Notes: generated from the sequence alone by a model not told the origin. Counted from the stretch's first letter, positions 35,261 through 48,331 are shown. The stretch: 64,000 bases of DNA from Promerops cafer (GCA_013398275.1 VZSE01012476.1:2318644-2382643), one strand, 5' to 3'. Program-made: numbers and translations.

Positions 35261-35704
35261 TTTAGTAAGCCTAAGAACAGCTTGTTGATTGCAATGTAGT
35301 AAAGGGTGCAGATAGGATGATTTTGAGGTGCTGAAACACCTCTATTCAAGACCACGTACCTCTTCCTCAGCATGAAACTTGAGTCAGGTGTAGGGAAAGG
35401 GCTACCACAGCTAGTCTTGGGACATTTTGTTGGGAAATGGGCTCCTGACAGAAAGATCCTTTTACTGGCTGTGGAGGTGTGGAAAACTCTTAAGTCCACT
35501 GGGGGCTGGGGTTTTTTATTATCTCAGTGTATTTTTCAGATCTTTTTCTTGAGCAATGATCTCTCACATTTTCCCCTACAAGTGGGAAACCTGAGCCCTT
35601 GGGAGCTTAATTTGATTCTTTTTCAAAGTGCTTGGCACTTGCACCATCTCTGTCCATCACTGGGACTTGCATTTACTTGCCAGGTTGGATAACATGGATG
35701 TGGG
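35261..35704. other. Unique non-coding sequence
   Basis: Nothing recognised. The 106-codon frame at 35372-35692 lacks any domain and is opposed by a minus-strand frame. Confidence 0.5.
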
Positions 35705-35750
35705 TGTCATGTCCAGGGTCATACCATGAATTAATGTCAGAGCTGGGATT
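35705..35750 (+). mobile_element. MIR-like ancient SINE core fragment
   Basis: GTCCAGGGTCATACC, a short spacer, then AATGTCAGAGCTGGGATT match in order the conserved core of MIR-type (CORE-SINE) elements, whose core reads as a CCAAGGTCACAC-like box followed by a CAGAGCTGGGATT-like box. Only about 45 bases are recognisable. Such fossils predate the bird-mammal split. Short length keeps confidence moderate. Confidence 0.5.
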
Positions 35751-37199
35751 ATTATTACTTATTATGGGCAGGCTGGTGATTACTTATGCTTAAGGCAATC
35801 TACAGTTTCTATTACAAAAGTCTGCTTTTGTGTTTGTGCTTGCCAAAATAAAACTGCTTAGTATAAAATTCCTGGTCCATACAAGCAGCCTCATACTTGG
35901 AGGCAGGCAAAGCAGGCTGGGCTCTTGATTTCTTCATTTTGCTACTGGCAACTCCTGACTCCTGCTGCTGGGGTCACGGCACTGTACTTCTCTGAGATAA
36001 GAGTTACCTCAGGAGAAAATTCCTCTCTTCTAAAAGGAATCCTGAAAGAATTTTTTGCACATATACTCACTGGTGGAGTTAGGTGGAGTGGGGTAAAGGC
36101 ATTAGTTCAAACAGGCAGGTAAGTGGACAAACAGGGCACCAAATTCAGTGTTACTGGGATTGCTTATCTCATCTGCTTTGAACTCAGGCAATCACTTGGA
36201 TCCTTTTGTCACTACAAACCACAAAAGGTTTTATTGTTGTTAAGTGAAGCCTGCTTAGCTTTGTAAGGACTTATTTTGGTGGATTATGAGGATAGATTTA
36301 GTTTTGGACTGAAGAAGCCTTAGCATGATCCAAAAACAGCAGCTAAAGCATACTGAAGGAGTATTTCAGCCAAAATGGGAAAGGGCAGAGATGGGGCCAT
36401 GAAACAGCTGCTAAGAGCAGTGGCCTTGTGTGAGCTATGATATTTGCTTGGCAGATAAGTAGAGGAGTGAAGAAGGAATGATTTCTGCTTTTCCAACTTT
36501 GTTTGTACTCTGAAAATACATCCAGCACTCCCTCTGGCTTAAGAGTCACCACCCAGTTCTCTCTTCACTCAGGGCATTTGTCAGTGCTGTGTCATCAGGT
36601 CTGCAAAGTAAACCCTGAGACACGGGGCCATTAAGTAGGCACAGAAAGGCAGCCTGGGGGCTGGATTCATCTCTCGCAGTGAGAGTGGGACACAGGATGG
36701 AGAGGGGGAGAAATGGAAAATCTCCCTAGGTTTTCCATGCAAAGCTTGTTTTTAGAGGTTTTGGAAAGAGTTGGGTGTCTCAACTTTCAAACTCAGGCTC
36801 ATCTGCATCATTTATCCAAAATGTGGCATTGTTTGTGCTAGGGGAAGGACTCCTGCCTGTGCTCTGAGCTCTGACTGCTGCCAGGCCCAAGGGGTACAGG
36901 CTGTGGAAACTGGGCATGGGACAGAACAAACACCTCAAGCATTTGGGATAGGAAACAGCAGGAAATTTATGGAAAGAAAAGAAAAAGAAATGCATGAAGG
37001 TCATTAAATATAATTTGCTTCTGTCTCAGAGAGTTCCCAACCCAAAACCTGAGGGAATTCAGACAACTGTTCTGGGATATATATAGTCACAAGCACAAAC
37101 TACTGGCTGGAGGCAAGAAAATAGGCTAGGTTAACCTACATCTCACCCAACAGATGCATTTTCGTTGCACACTACTCAAAGCAAGGGCATCTCATGCTG
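35751..37199. other. Unique non-coding sequence
   Basis: Nothing recognised. Confidence 0.5.
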
Positions 37200-37275
37200 A
37201 GTGAGGCACAGTTCACATAAATTCAGTGACCAGAAATTAGCTGGTGACAAAATTTATGTGAAGGAATGTCTGGTG
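37200..37275. ncRNA. Pre-miRNA-sized imperfect hairpin (candidate)
   Basis: TTCACATAAATT at 37212-37223 is the exact reverse complement of AATTTATGTGAA at 37251-37262. Inside, GTGACCAG (37226-37233) pairs 7 of 8 with CTGGTGAC (37241-37248), leaving a 7-base loop (AAATTAG). Outside, after a small internal loop, GAGGCACA-side bases pair with ATGTCTGG-side bases for about five more pairs including a G-U. The whole is about 76 bases with roughly 24 paired positions, which suits a pre-miRNA or a very short palindromic element. I do not recognise either arm as a known microRNA. Transcription is not shown. Confidence 0.35.
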
Positions 37276-38391
37276 TGAGCCATCTTCTCTCACCAGGTAG
37301 TCAGCAGCAGGAGATAGGAACCTCCAGCCTCCATAGAAAGCCCACAGATAACTGGCTTACACCAGATGCCAGCTTTTGATGGCAAAAACTGTGAGAGGTA
37401 AACTGCTGATGAGAGCATCCATGGAAAACACGAAGGTCACAGAGCTCTGAGTGTTTCATCCTGTTCTCAAGGCTGAGCATATCTTTGCAGCAATGACATC
37501 TGCTTGGAGCTTCAGCTCAAAACACAGGGCAGGAGGGGAAATCAGGCAGAGATGAGGCCCTTGGAAATCACCATGCTTTGCTGCTTCATATGAAAGCACC
37601 TACATCTCACCTGCGCTCCATAGTCTGGGCACAGTGGTGTCACTGAGGACAGCTTCTCACCAGGAGGGAGGTGGGATTGGGATCTTCCAGGTACTCCCCC
37701 AGGTGTGGGGGAGGCTGGGTGTGGAGTTTTATGTGCAGGTGTCTAATTTGGAAGGCACTGGTGTGACCTGTGGCTGTGAAGGGCTAGAAGAAGCTGGCAG
37801 GCTGACATCTTGCTAACACAGCCGAATCCCCTGTTCATAACAGCAAATGCTAATCCTGTCTTTCTCACTGTGAGAACCTGAGTGTGAAGGGTTGGCAAAA
37901 TACTGACTACCAGCACAATCTTCACAGGTGCCCTCTTCCCCTCTGGCTCTGCTGCTAAGTTTCTGGCAGTCAATATCATATGTACAGAACGCACGTGTAA
38001 ATCCCCCAAATTAGATTAAAAGCTCAACAACGTCATAACACAGTTTTAATTGCTGTGCTACCTACCATGAACACAAATGTCAGAACAGCAAGGGCAGATT
38101 CCCATGAATATCTGTTAGTAGAGCTCTTCTTTTAGTAAACACATTACCAGTGCAAGCTGGTTAGATTTTGGTTTGTTAAACCTATTCTGAACATTTACAC
38201 ACTTCTTGGATGCCCACGCTTCTGGCAGCTTCTGTGACTTGCAGAGAATGGCAGGGCAAATCCTGATTGTGAGGGATTAGTGGTAAAACCTCTAACCTCA
38301 CTGCAATGGATGGCTAATGGCACCTTGGTATGGTTTCCAAGGGAGCTGTGCTTTGCAGCTTGCAGCATTTCTTTTCCATTTCTAAAGCACA
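37276..38391. other. Unique non-coding sequence
   Basis: Nothing recognised. Confidence 0.5.
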
Positions 38392-38441
38392 TTTGGACTC
38401 AATGATCTTAAAGATCTTTTCCAACCTAAATGATTCTGTAA
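38392..38441 (+). mobile_element. CR1 LINE 3' end fragment
   Basis: TTTGGACTCAATGATCTTAA, then AGATCTTTTCCAACC, then TGATTCTGTAATG. This is the last 50 or so bases of the CR1 3' end, with the octamer-type tail partly decayed. It is shorter and from a different subtype than the copy at 22299. Confidence 0.9.
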
Positions 38442-41400
38442 TGTAAAGCAGCTCTTCTTGTACGTACACATCCCATTGCTTGGAGTAGGGAACTGGTTGA
38501 AATTCTTGCTTTGCTCCCTGCCTGTGCCTCAGCCATGGCAGCAGCAGGACTGGCTCTGGGGCTACAGCTGCATGGAAACAGCAAGGGAGCCTGTGCCAAG
38601 CAATGCCTTCACTGCTGTGGGATAGAGAGCCTCAGCATCCATCCCTTTTCATAAAGGCTATGTCTCTGCTTCTGACAACATCCACAGGAATACGTCTCCT
38701 GTTAGCCTGCCACCCTTCTGTACCTTGGAATTGCAGGTCCCCTAAGTGTGGGGGCATCCCCCTGCCTGTCTCAAGGAAGTGGCTCAGCTGTTACCTGCTG
38801 CCAGGAGCACAGGATCAACGCCTGACACGTTGCTCATTATTTAGCTTTCTGGCAGCATCCTTTTTCAAAAAGTCCTTTCCCTGGTGAGGGTCCTTGAGAG
38901 TAAAGCAACACCCAAAATGAAACTGGGACAGTTTAACTAGCAGGACAATGTGGGGTAACCAGCTTTAGGGAAGATTTGCTCTTATCAGAGAGAAAAGCAG
39001 TAAAGTTTGCATTAGCAGATCTGTAATCCACCTTCTCAAATTTTTAGATTAAGTGTTCTGGAAGGCAACATTTACCTTAAGCTGGTCCCTGGTTGCTGGA
39101 TGTGTTCACCAGATCCAAAAATGTTCTGCAGTTGGACTGATACCTGGGGATTAAAGATGGCATTAGTGCCCAAAACATCCTGGGCTGGGGCAGGGGACAA
39201 CTGTCATTTATCCAGGTTGTTTCTACAACATCAGCTGGACCTTTGAATCATGCAAACAAAAAAATTGGCTAACATGAAAAGGTTGAGGCTTTCCAGAGCT
39301 GTCAAAACATATGTCTTAACTACCCCATTTTTGCTGCTTAAACAGCTTTTCATAACTGTTTATTGTTCTGGGAAATATGAAAGGGCTGTTTACATGGTAG
39401 CTAAAGAAATATGAGGCAAAAGGCCACTAGATCTAGGATGTACAATACTTTCCCCAGGAAGCCGTGGGATATTTCTCTTATCTCCCTAACCAAAATCTCT
39501 AGGCCATGCTCCTCATCCGTGGTGCTTGGAAACTGGGCATTTCTGGAGGGATAAAAGGCAATATATGAAAGTCATCTTCTGCCAGAAGCTTGACTCAGGC
39601 TGTCAAATCATGTTGCTTGGCAGAGGCTGAGGACATGCTGTTGCGATCTTTTTAATGGTAGGATGAATGCCTCAGATGCCAACTTCTCATTGGTTTGGAG
39701 TTAAAACCATAAACCTGACTGGGCTCCAGGTCAAGCCATAAATCAGTTTGTCATGCCAAAAAGCCTGGCACATAGTCTGTGTTAGTATCCAATCTCTGCA
39801 GCTTGACCTACACTTGTTGTCCAAACTGCTCAGAGACAAGCTGGGAGGTGATGCTCTCTTTAAGGACTATTGCTCAGTCAGAGCTCTGAAGAAAACAGAG
39901 AGAAGCGGGAGGTGAAGGGAATGAAGTGTTCTTCAGAACCATGGAAGTAATAAATAAATCAGCAAAGGAATTGAATCCTTCGTCAAGTACTGCTGTTTCA
40001 GCCAGGGGGAGGAACAACTGGCTACTTCAGTTCAACAGCACAGCACTTCTTCAGATGAGTATGTTGCTGTGGAAAGGAGAGTCATTTGCCTGCACACAGA
40101 GTCTGCCTTATTTCTTCTCCACCCCATCTTACAGAGAGGTTTTCCTTTTCCTCCCCTTAAAATAGTTCAACTTTGTACCAAGGACCATGTCTCTGCTACA
40201 ACTTTCTCTGCAGAAGTACATTGAAATGCAGAGATGGACCCAATATTGGCAAGGAGGTAGGCAGGTTGTAACCCCACCTCTACACTGAGCCTTGCTTGGA
40301 CAGGTTTTCCTCCCCAGCCAGCGAGACTGTCCCCATGGAAGCTACTTGAAGGGCTTTTTTCCACCTCAAACATCTTGCTTTTTTTTATGTACAAGTGTCC
40401 CCTTCCCCCAGCATCACACTTACCTTGCAGCAGGAAGGGTATGACAAGCCCTGAGCAGAAAGTTCACCCCAAGCTACAGTCCTGGTGCCAACACAGACTT
40501 ACTTTGTGGTCTCAGGCTAATCTCTAAAGCTGCTGTCTTTTGTAGTGAGGTGGCACCACAGCTTCTTGCACAAGGAGGTACAGGGCAAAAACAAGGCAGG
40601 ACAAAAGACACAAACTACCTTGCAACAGGGCTGCACACCTAGGGTGGACAGATGGACAGATGAAAGAGTGTGGGAGTTTGTTACATCCACAGAGCAGTCA
40701 GAACTTCTTAAGGTCTTTCTGTCAATCCCAAAGGCCTGAAAAATAATCTGATTGATAAATTAGATTTGCTCATATCTCAGACAAAATATTGAGCCCTGAA
40801 ATATCTCCATGTCCTCGATGTGCCTTGCAGCACCTCCTGAAGGCTCTCCCAAATGCAGCAAAGTGATGGGCTGGCAGTACTCAAGAGCACAACAGCCCTT
40901 TCCATCGGGGCCCTCATGCAGCTCTAGCTGTGATGCCTTAAAAGGCTGGTTAGCACAGAGATGCTGCAGTCCTTATCTCCTGCCCATGGCTGCTGCTTTG
41001 GAGATATTATATTTATAGCTCACCCAAAGCACAGATGCCCAACTGTCTGATTACGAAACATATAATTTGGGCAATGCAATAAAGAGGCAAGTCTGTCCTG
41101 TCCTCTCTCATTCACAGACTCAGGAGCAGAGGCCGCACTGAGCTGCAGCAAGGTAAGATAGTTTCTTGTTTTGGTTTTCACTGCCATTTGAGCCCTTTTC
41201 TCCTTTCCACCTGCCATTTGCCATCACTTCTGAGGGCTCTCCATAGACATCTTGAAGAGAGTGCTGCTTTCTCAGGGGAAGAGTGGACTTTTAGATGTTT
41301 GTTCCTCTCTTGCTGCCAGGGCACACACAGAGAGTCTCCCTTTGTATTCCCAGTCTGCTGTTGGGAACCAGGTGCTAACTAACAGCTGCTCTTTAGTTTC

Positions 41401-44400
41401 TTCACTAATAATACACTGTCATGTTTTCATGTTCTCAAGGAACACAACCATATCTAACTATAGACACTTCGCTGGTTTGAATAGCAAACTGAATTACTTT
41501 AGGCAAAAAACTTTTCATTAGTTTTTGGAGGTTTTTTTCCCCTCTATCAGCATTTTCTTCTTTTTGTTGAATGTTTGGAAAATGAATAGATAGTGGGGAA
41601 AAAAAGTGGACAGACAGAAGGAACATTTTACTTTTTTCTCCTCTTTCAGACCATTTTCTAGTGGCCATGAAAGAAAAAAAAGGAAAATTACAGGTGATGC
41701 TTGCTGATTTCATGTTTTAAACAAATTACTTGTTATGGATTACAGCAGCTGAGGGAAAAGGGAAAAGAAAGCAAAGCACTGAATCATAACTGTGTATCAA
41801 AGCCGGAATTCATCAAAACTAGCCTGTAAAATAGCATTAGCAATAACTGCCAAATGCCAGTTATCAGGATATTGTTACATTAAATTACTTTTAACCTCCT
41901 CTCATGAGAGCATTAATTTTCAAATGAAGCCAATAAAAGAACACCTCTTAGGGAAAATAAGATTATTTGTGCACGTGTGTACATTTATTTGGATGCATTT
42001 ACAGATACATTTTTATTATAAATATTCTTATAACCAAATGCTTTTAAATCCAAGGATCACAAAATATGACACAGAGATAAGAAATATAAATTTACTTTTA
42101 GCCTAAAAGATAAAGCTATCACACATTGCACTAGAGTTTGTTTACTATTCCATTATTCAAGAACTTACATGAAAGAAAGGTTTTTTCAGATGATGAATCC
42201 TTCATGGGCTTTGACAGGATCTCAGGTCCCTGGTATCCTGAGGAGCAGGATTCCTCAGACCTGACCCAAAGCCAGTGCTTGTAGGAAAGGACAACCCACT
42301 TCAAAGTGTTTGGGGTTGAGATCAGATCCTAGGTGAGGATTTCAAGGGCAGGAGGTCAGATGATTACTTGGTCTAAAGCTGCTGGAGATGCACTGACTTA
42401 AGACGAGAGGTAGGTGTTCACATCAGTGCAGCTGGTGCAGCACTTTGGCCTGGTCCCAGGGCTGTCTCTCAGGGTCTGCCATGGCAACATGTGCCTGACA
42501 GTGCTCCTGCAGGAAATGCAGCCCCGGGGCTGTGCCCAGGCCCTTACACACTCATGGCCTCTGAAATGGAGTGAACACATCCAAAACACATCCTAGGGGT
42601 AGGATTTGCTCTTAGGCCACGCCTAGGATGGGAGAGCCCTACATGTCAGGCCAACAGACCAGCACAGGTCACTGACTGAATCTCAGTGCCTGGGAGCATC
42701 CTGGTGTCCTATTTGATTTGTGAGTAAAGACATGGACTCTGAGGTTGCCCTCATGTACCCAGCCTCACCTGTGACGGGCACTCACTGCCATGGTTGATGT
42801 CCTCAGGTAATATGTCATGTCTGGCTTAGCTTTCCAGGGTTGTGCTGGTGTGGGCTGTGACAGTCAGTGTAGATAGTGCTGAGAAAACATGCTTAGGGAC
42901 AAGTTTGCTCCACCTTCCATGTCAAGAACTGCACATAACTTAAGTAGAAGAATAAAGTATGTAAAATACCAAATTATCTGCCCACGCACTTATCTTGTGG
43001 CTTTCTGTCCCCACACGGATGCCTTGGAAGGCTTAATGTCTCCAGACACTGCAGCCAGCACCTCCACACGTCTCCTTGTTCTCCAGCTGTAACCATCTTG
43101 CCACCACACCATGGTCAGGTCAGATCTGCACAGAGCTCCAATCTTCTGCTCCCCAGCACTGTGAGATGAGTTTTCCTCTTACCTGGAGCCCAAAGGCAGC
43201 GTGTCCCACAAGAGAATGCAGTGTTTTAGAGAGACACCAGTGTTTTAATGGGACATGGCAGTTGCCTTCACTCATCTGGTTATTACAAAATCCTGCTATT
43301 AAGCTAAACTGATGTGCTTCCACAGTAAATTGTGCAATAAAGAAATCGTGTACATAACTTATATTTTTTAATAGAGTAGTCTCACTTCTCGCATACTAGA
43401 AATTCTCTTATGTCCTCAAATTCTTTGCCTATCTTCCAAGCCTCAGGCTAAAACAATAAAAATGAAAAAATCGTCCTGGTTGGGCACTTAGTGTTAAAAT
43501 ATTGCAGCCACTGGTGTATTGACAGTGTTCCCTTTTAAAAACAAGAAGCAGAAGCAGCATTCCAATCATGTACAGCAAAGCATTAGCTTTTTAAAAAACA
43601 GTGTTGGCCAAAAGTCTTTAGCTGGAACAAAATACAGGAACATACATACTAATGCTGTGATTTTTCATGGGATTTGAATTTAAAAGTGAAGTTAAACAAA
43701 AAGACCCAAAGCCTTTTTCCAAAGTGAAGCCATTCTAAAGGCAATCTCCAACAATAATACTTTGTTCTTACCTTAAAAATATGATTAATGGATGAATAAC
43801 TTTACTTTTTCCCTTGCAAACAGCAAGCCATCAGAACAAGGCAGACCTTTGACTGCAGCTGGCAAGAGGCTGTGAGGGGCCAGCCTCATTCAAACCCTTC
43901 TTTAATACAGAAAATGTAAAAGGCTATTTTACAAGGAAGAAAACCAGAGAAGGAAGTGGATGTGAACACTGACTTGGGGGTGAAATCCTGGCCCCACAGA
44001 TATCAATGGGAGTTCTCTCAGATGCATCCACAGATTATTTTAACAAAACTCAGATCTCTTTCTTTTCCTCCTAATTTTAAAACTTGTGTAGATTTGTACT
44101 ACAAAAGTGCATTTGCATATTTTTTCTTACCATTTTTCTTTGGCTGTATGTTGTTTAACCAAACCACAGACACTCTGACACAGTTGTTTTTCAGTGAGAT
44201 GAATTATTGCTTACTGCAATATTTTATCTTTGGCTTTATATCACAGTGAGTACAGTTTCATGCTGATAAATCTCAGGCTATTTCAGCAATGTTCATCATC
44301 TAATGCTGATCAGCTTTGAGAAGCATAGGTCATATTGCACAGAGTCCTAGTTTTTCTGAAAGCAGCTGGAGCGATTTTGCCTGGTTTTGCTCAACTCCCT

Positions 44401-46744
44401 CTGACAAAAATGGAAGGAGAACTACCACAGACATTTCAAAAGGATCCATCAGCTTCAGAAAACTCAAAATGTTTGTGCTGCAGGTTGATTTACTGGCTAC
44501 TGTGAAGACACGCTTACCAAGAATTAGTGAAACTGAAAGAGTTAGAAGAAAAAATGTTTTCCCTCAATTTCACTTCATATTTTCAGTAGTATTTTTTATG
44601 AAGCCACTTATACAGGTTCTCTTTGATAATATTCTTTCTTTTTCCTGCAGTGTGTGTGGAACTCCCATATCACAACAAATTAGAGTAAAACTCTCCTTTA
44701 AAAAGGAAAATGAGCACTTTGTCATGAGAATAAAATGGGCACATAAGTGGGGACAGAAGCTGTCTCACACACTCCATAAACAAAGTTAGTGGGCTTTCAG
44801 ATCAGCATATTCCCTGTCATGCTGAACGGATTTTCACCCAAGTCTTCCTAGAAATTTGCATGCTTTCTGTAGGAGGGAAGCATTGACAGCATTGACTAGT
44901 ACTGCTTTTTGGTAGTCTGTGGCTAGGGAAGCAAAGCCCAACATGCGTAGAGATTACCATATGAAAACAGAAATACCTGCAAGCCGTAGATGCCATCACA
45001 CAGAAGCCCATTGTTCTGTTATTTATCCCATTTTTTAAATGCTTGCTATCCTAATTCCCTACTCACAGTTTCCATTGCAACACGTCTGCCAGCCTCCAGC
45101 ACTGGGTGTAGAAGGCAGCAGGACACTCAGGGGCTTAGAACACTAAATTTAACACAGAGAGAGAGATACAGCATGGCACTTTTGGTACAGAACAGTGGCA
45201 GAGAGGAAGTTCTCAGAACAAACTCTGTTGTACTTTTCAACTGCACCACATAAGCCCCACTCAGGATGTGTGTGAGCACCGGTTAAACACAGTAAGTGTT
45301 ACCAGCTCGCATGGCCTGCATTTCACTGTCGAGTATTTCTTCTCTCAACATCCTCCTAAAAAACTAAAAAATAGCACTTTTTCCTAATACAGAAAAAAGA
45401 AGTAAGGGTCTTCTATGGACCATATCTGAGGGCAGCCATGCTTCCTTTCTGCCTTTTTGCCCTGTGTTTACTAATGCAAATGTAGGTGGATCTGCAGCTT
45501 ACTAAAGCAAATAGCAAACAGTGCTGCGTTCAGGCCAGGCTCACAGAGAAAGCTGGCAGGAGAAGCAGTGTGGGCATGGCTGTGGAAGTGCTGTAGGCAC
45601 TCAGGCAGAGCAGTCTGCCTTTCTCACAGGTCTTCCTCTGCCCTCTCCTGCAAGTTAAGTTCCCACTGCCTTCCACTGCTGTGTTTGCTGCCAGACAAGT
45701 CAGCCCCTTTCCTACATTTTTTGCTGGACAAGTGGATATGTGTTAAAAACTCTTCCTTGCAGATGAAGAGTCTGGGTTCCTGGAAATCCTTCTGGATGTA
45801 AGGAAGAGTCAGCATCATTGTGGACAGGCTCTTCAGATGGGCAGTGCTCAGTCATGTGAGGCATTTACATTGTAGCAACCCAGTCGGGACTCATTGGACT
45901 TTATGGTTAGACATTAGGGATAAGCAAAGGGACTAGCACTGCTTCACAGTGTGAGTTCTGACTCCTCTCTAATGATTCATAAAAATGACTTATCTTCCAG
46001 CAAGAGACATTTCATCTTCAAGGCAAGCCATTGTTATAAGTCTTTCTTTTGTTATACTCACAGCATTTGAATTTCATTCACATTAAGACAGCAACTCCAC
46101 TAGACAGCCATGTGAATATAAACTTGGCAGGGACAAACACAATCCATATGGCTATCAGGCTGACAATGGATGGTATATTTTTTCAGCTCTATGTGAAGTG
46201 GTAGACATGAAATTCACATCAGCGGCCAAATGATTACTTTAATCCTATTATTTAAAGGGCCTGAGCACTTATAGGGTTCAAAGTAAGCACAGGCCTAAGA
46301 GGATCAACAGCAAGGACTTTACTTCAAAGTGCACAATCTAAGCTCATATACTCAATCATAATATATGTCTGAGCCTACATCTCAGACCCTCTCAGTTTAT
46401 CTGTAGTATACACAAACAGTAGTTGGGAAGAAAAGTAATTGTTGCCATACAGAAGGATCTTTCTTCAAAACAGGACGTCCCCAATCATGGTCAAACTGGA
46501 GAGGGTGACTGTTTCTACTTACATCAAAATATTTTGAGTCTGAAGTGATTTGGGAAGTGATTTGTAACTGTATGCTTCTTTTGAATATTAGGGAAGTTGA
46601 AGGGTTTGGGGAATGACAGGGCCAACAGATAACCAATCCTTGAGGAAGAGATGGCTGTAGCAGAAGAGGCAAAATGATCTTTTTTTTTTTGCTCCTGTGT
46701 TCATTGTGAGGAACTTGGAGAGCTTCCTGCAGCAGAATGCTTCC
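38442..46744. other. Long unique non-coding stretch
   Basis: About 8.3 kb in which I recognise no gene, no dispersed repeat and no notable microsatellite. Open frames are all short; the longest, 157 codons at 44316-44789 on the plus strand, ends in a basic low-complexity tail and has no recognised domain. Part of this stretch (about 41800-42150) is strongly AT-rich. Confidence 0.45.
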
Positions 46745-48095
46745 TTATGGGTATCGTCAGAGGATCTATTTCAAGCTGAAGTGTCTGTAGAAGAGGTACG
46801 GAACAAATAAACAAAATTAATAGGAAGAAAATGTTAGAACCAGATGGTGTTCATCCAACAGATTTAAAGGGACTGAAGGATGAATTAGCTGAAATAATAA
46901 TAATAGTCCATGGCCTCTTATTTAAAACAGACTTAGAACTGAGCACCTGTATGTATTCAATACAGCATCAGCCTTTTTAAATGCTTCCAAGAGAAAATGG
47001 GAGAAATAGAGCCTGGTAAGACTGACAAATTTAGTAGAAATCACTACGCAGGGTAGAGAAGCTGGGTAAATATGATACATTGGGAGAAATTCAATATAGT
47101 TTGGTAAGGAGAAATTGTGTTCTACAAATCCATCAAGTTCCTGTGAGATAATAAACAGCACGGAGATACAGGAGATCTTTGGTTGACAGCATCTGCCTAT
47201 TTGTACTGTTCCATGTATTCAATAAGGGCCCTCACCACAAAACCTTAAAAACATCTAAGCAGTAATAGGATAAGAGGGAAAATATTTGCATGTATTGCAT
47301 AAAATCAATTGAAAGATAGACAGGTTTTACAGAAAAGAAATTAATAGGAGATTATTAATGGAAATTCTCCTAAGACTGAGAAACCAGATGAGATAAAAGG
47401 ATGTTAGACAACAGGATGAGTGGGCACTAGAACAGCATCTCAAACTGAATGTAGATGAGCATGAAATAGTGAATGTGGAGGGGGGGGAATGTAATTTTAG
47501 CTATGAAGTAATGATTCTGAGATGTCTAGCTGGGTGTGAAATTTAGAGGTTATATAGGTTTACAAAAAAAACCCCAAAACAACAGAACACAAGCACCCAA
47601 AATGCAAACTGAATGTTAAAGTTTTGGCCACATAACCTGAAAAACTAAATTGTCATATTCAAAAAGTTTGAGGAGGAATGATAAAACACGAGAAGTAGCT
47701 TTCATACAGACTGAACAGGTAGACTGGGACTCCCTGGCCTAGGAGAGATGGCTGAGGGGAGATATTATAAAGATTGACAAAGACATGAGCAGCCTGTATC
47801 ATATGAATAAAGATCAGTTTCTCAGATATAAAGATGATATCTCCAAAGGTAAGACATAGGAGGCCTCAGATGAAACTAGTAGGTAATATGTTCAAAATTA
47901 ACACAAGGAAGATGGTTCTTCAGCAACACAGTAGAGCTACCTGTTGCTGGAAACAATGAATTTCCTTTCAGGCCATCAGGAGAGAGCTGCAAGTTCATGA
48001 AAATGATATTCAGGATGGATACTGCCTCCAGGCTGAGAAATCCCCAAGCCAAAAGTTGCTGGAGGCTAGCAGAGAATTATGAAGAGATATCATTA
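46745..48095 (+). mobile_element. Ancient CR1/L3-type LINE, 3' part, heavily decayed
   Basis: The plus strand follows, in order, the reverse-transcriptase-to-3'-UTR part of an old amniote CR1/L3-type LINE. Landmarks are CCAGATGGTGTTCATCC near 46839, a CTTATTTAAA-type segment near 46915, the CAATAAGGGCCCTCACCA box near 47220 (the FDKVPH-type reverse-transcriptase motif in living relatives), GGATAAGAGGGAAAATATT near 47268, an AATGTAGATGAGCATGAAAT segment near 47448, GAGATGGCTGAGGGGAGATA near 47745, and a GAAACTAGTAGGTAATATG-type segment near 47872. Stops and indels break every frame. The segment that would hold the catalytic aspartates seems to be deleted near 47350-47400. It is far more diverged than the CR1 ends at 22299 and 38392. 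Exact family needs a consensus alignment. Confidence 0.75.
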
Positions 48096-48251
48096 GATTC
48101 TCTTAGTTTCTTCCCCAGACATTTCCCAAGAGCAGCATAACAAATTGGAGGAACCCTGCTTTCAGTGATTCTCATATTGCTGTGGGGTGATCTGAGTAAC
48201 TACAAATGACAAGTTCTGCCTGACACTTTTCATCCTTTACAGGCATAAATG

Positions 48252-48274
48252 TTAGACTGAAAACTTCAGTCTAA
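48252..48274. repeat. Perfect 10-bp inverted repeat, 3-base loop
   Basis: TTAGACTGAA (48252-48261) and TTCAGTCTAA (48265-48274) are exact reverse complements around AAC. The palindrome ends two bases before the CCTT microsatellite. Confidence 0.85.
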
Positions 48275-48275
48275 A

Positions 48276-48331
48276 TCCTTCCTTCCTTCCTTCCTTCCTT
48301 CCTTCCTTCCTTCCTTCCTTCCTTCCTTCCT
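48276..48331 (+). repeat. (CCTT)n microsatellite
   Basis: About 13-14 perfect tetranucleotide units, pure pyrimidine. The perfect repeat structure suggests it is length-polymorphic. Confidence 0.97.

Noticed and set aside
44316..44789. 157-codon plus-strand open frame
   Set aside because: No domain, no promoter or splice context, and a basic low-complexity tail; it looks like a chance frame in AT-rich DNA.
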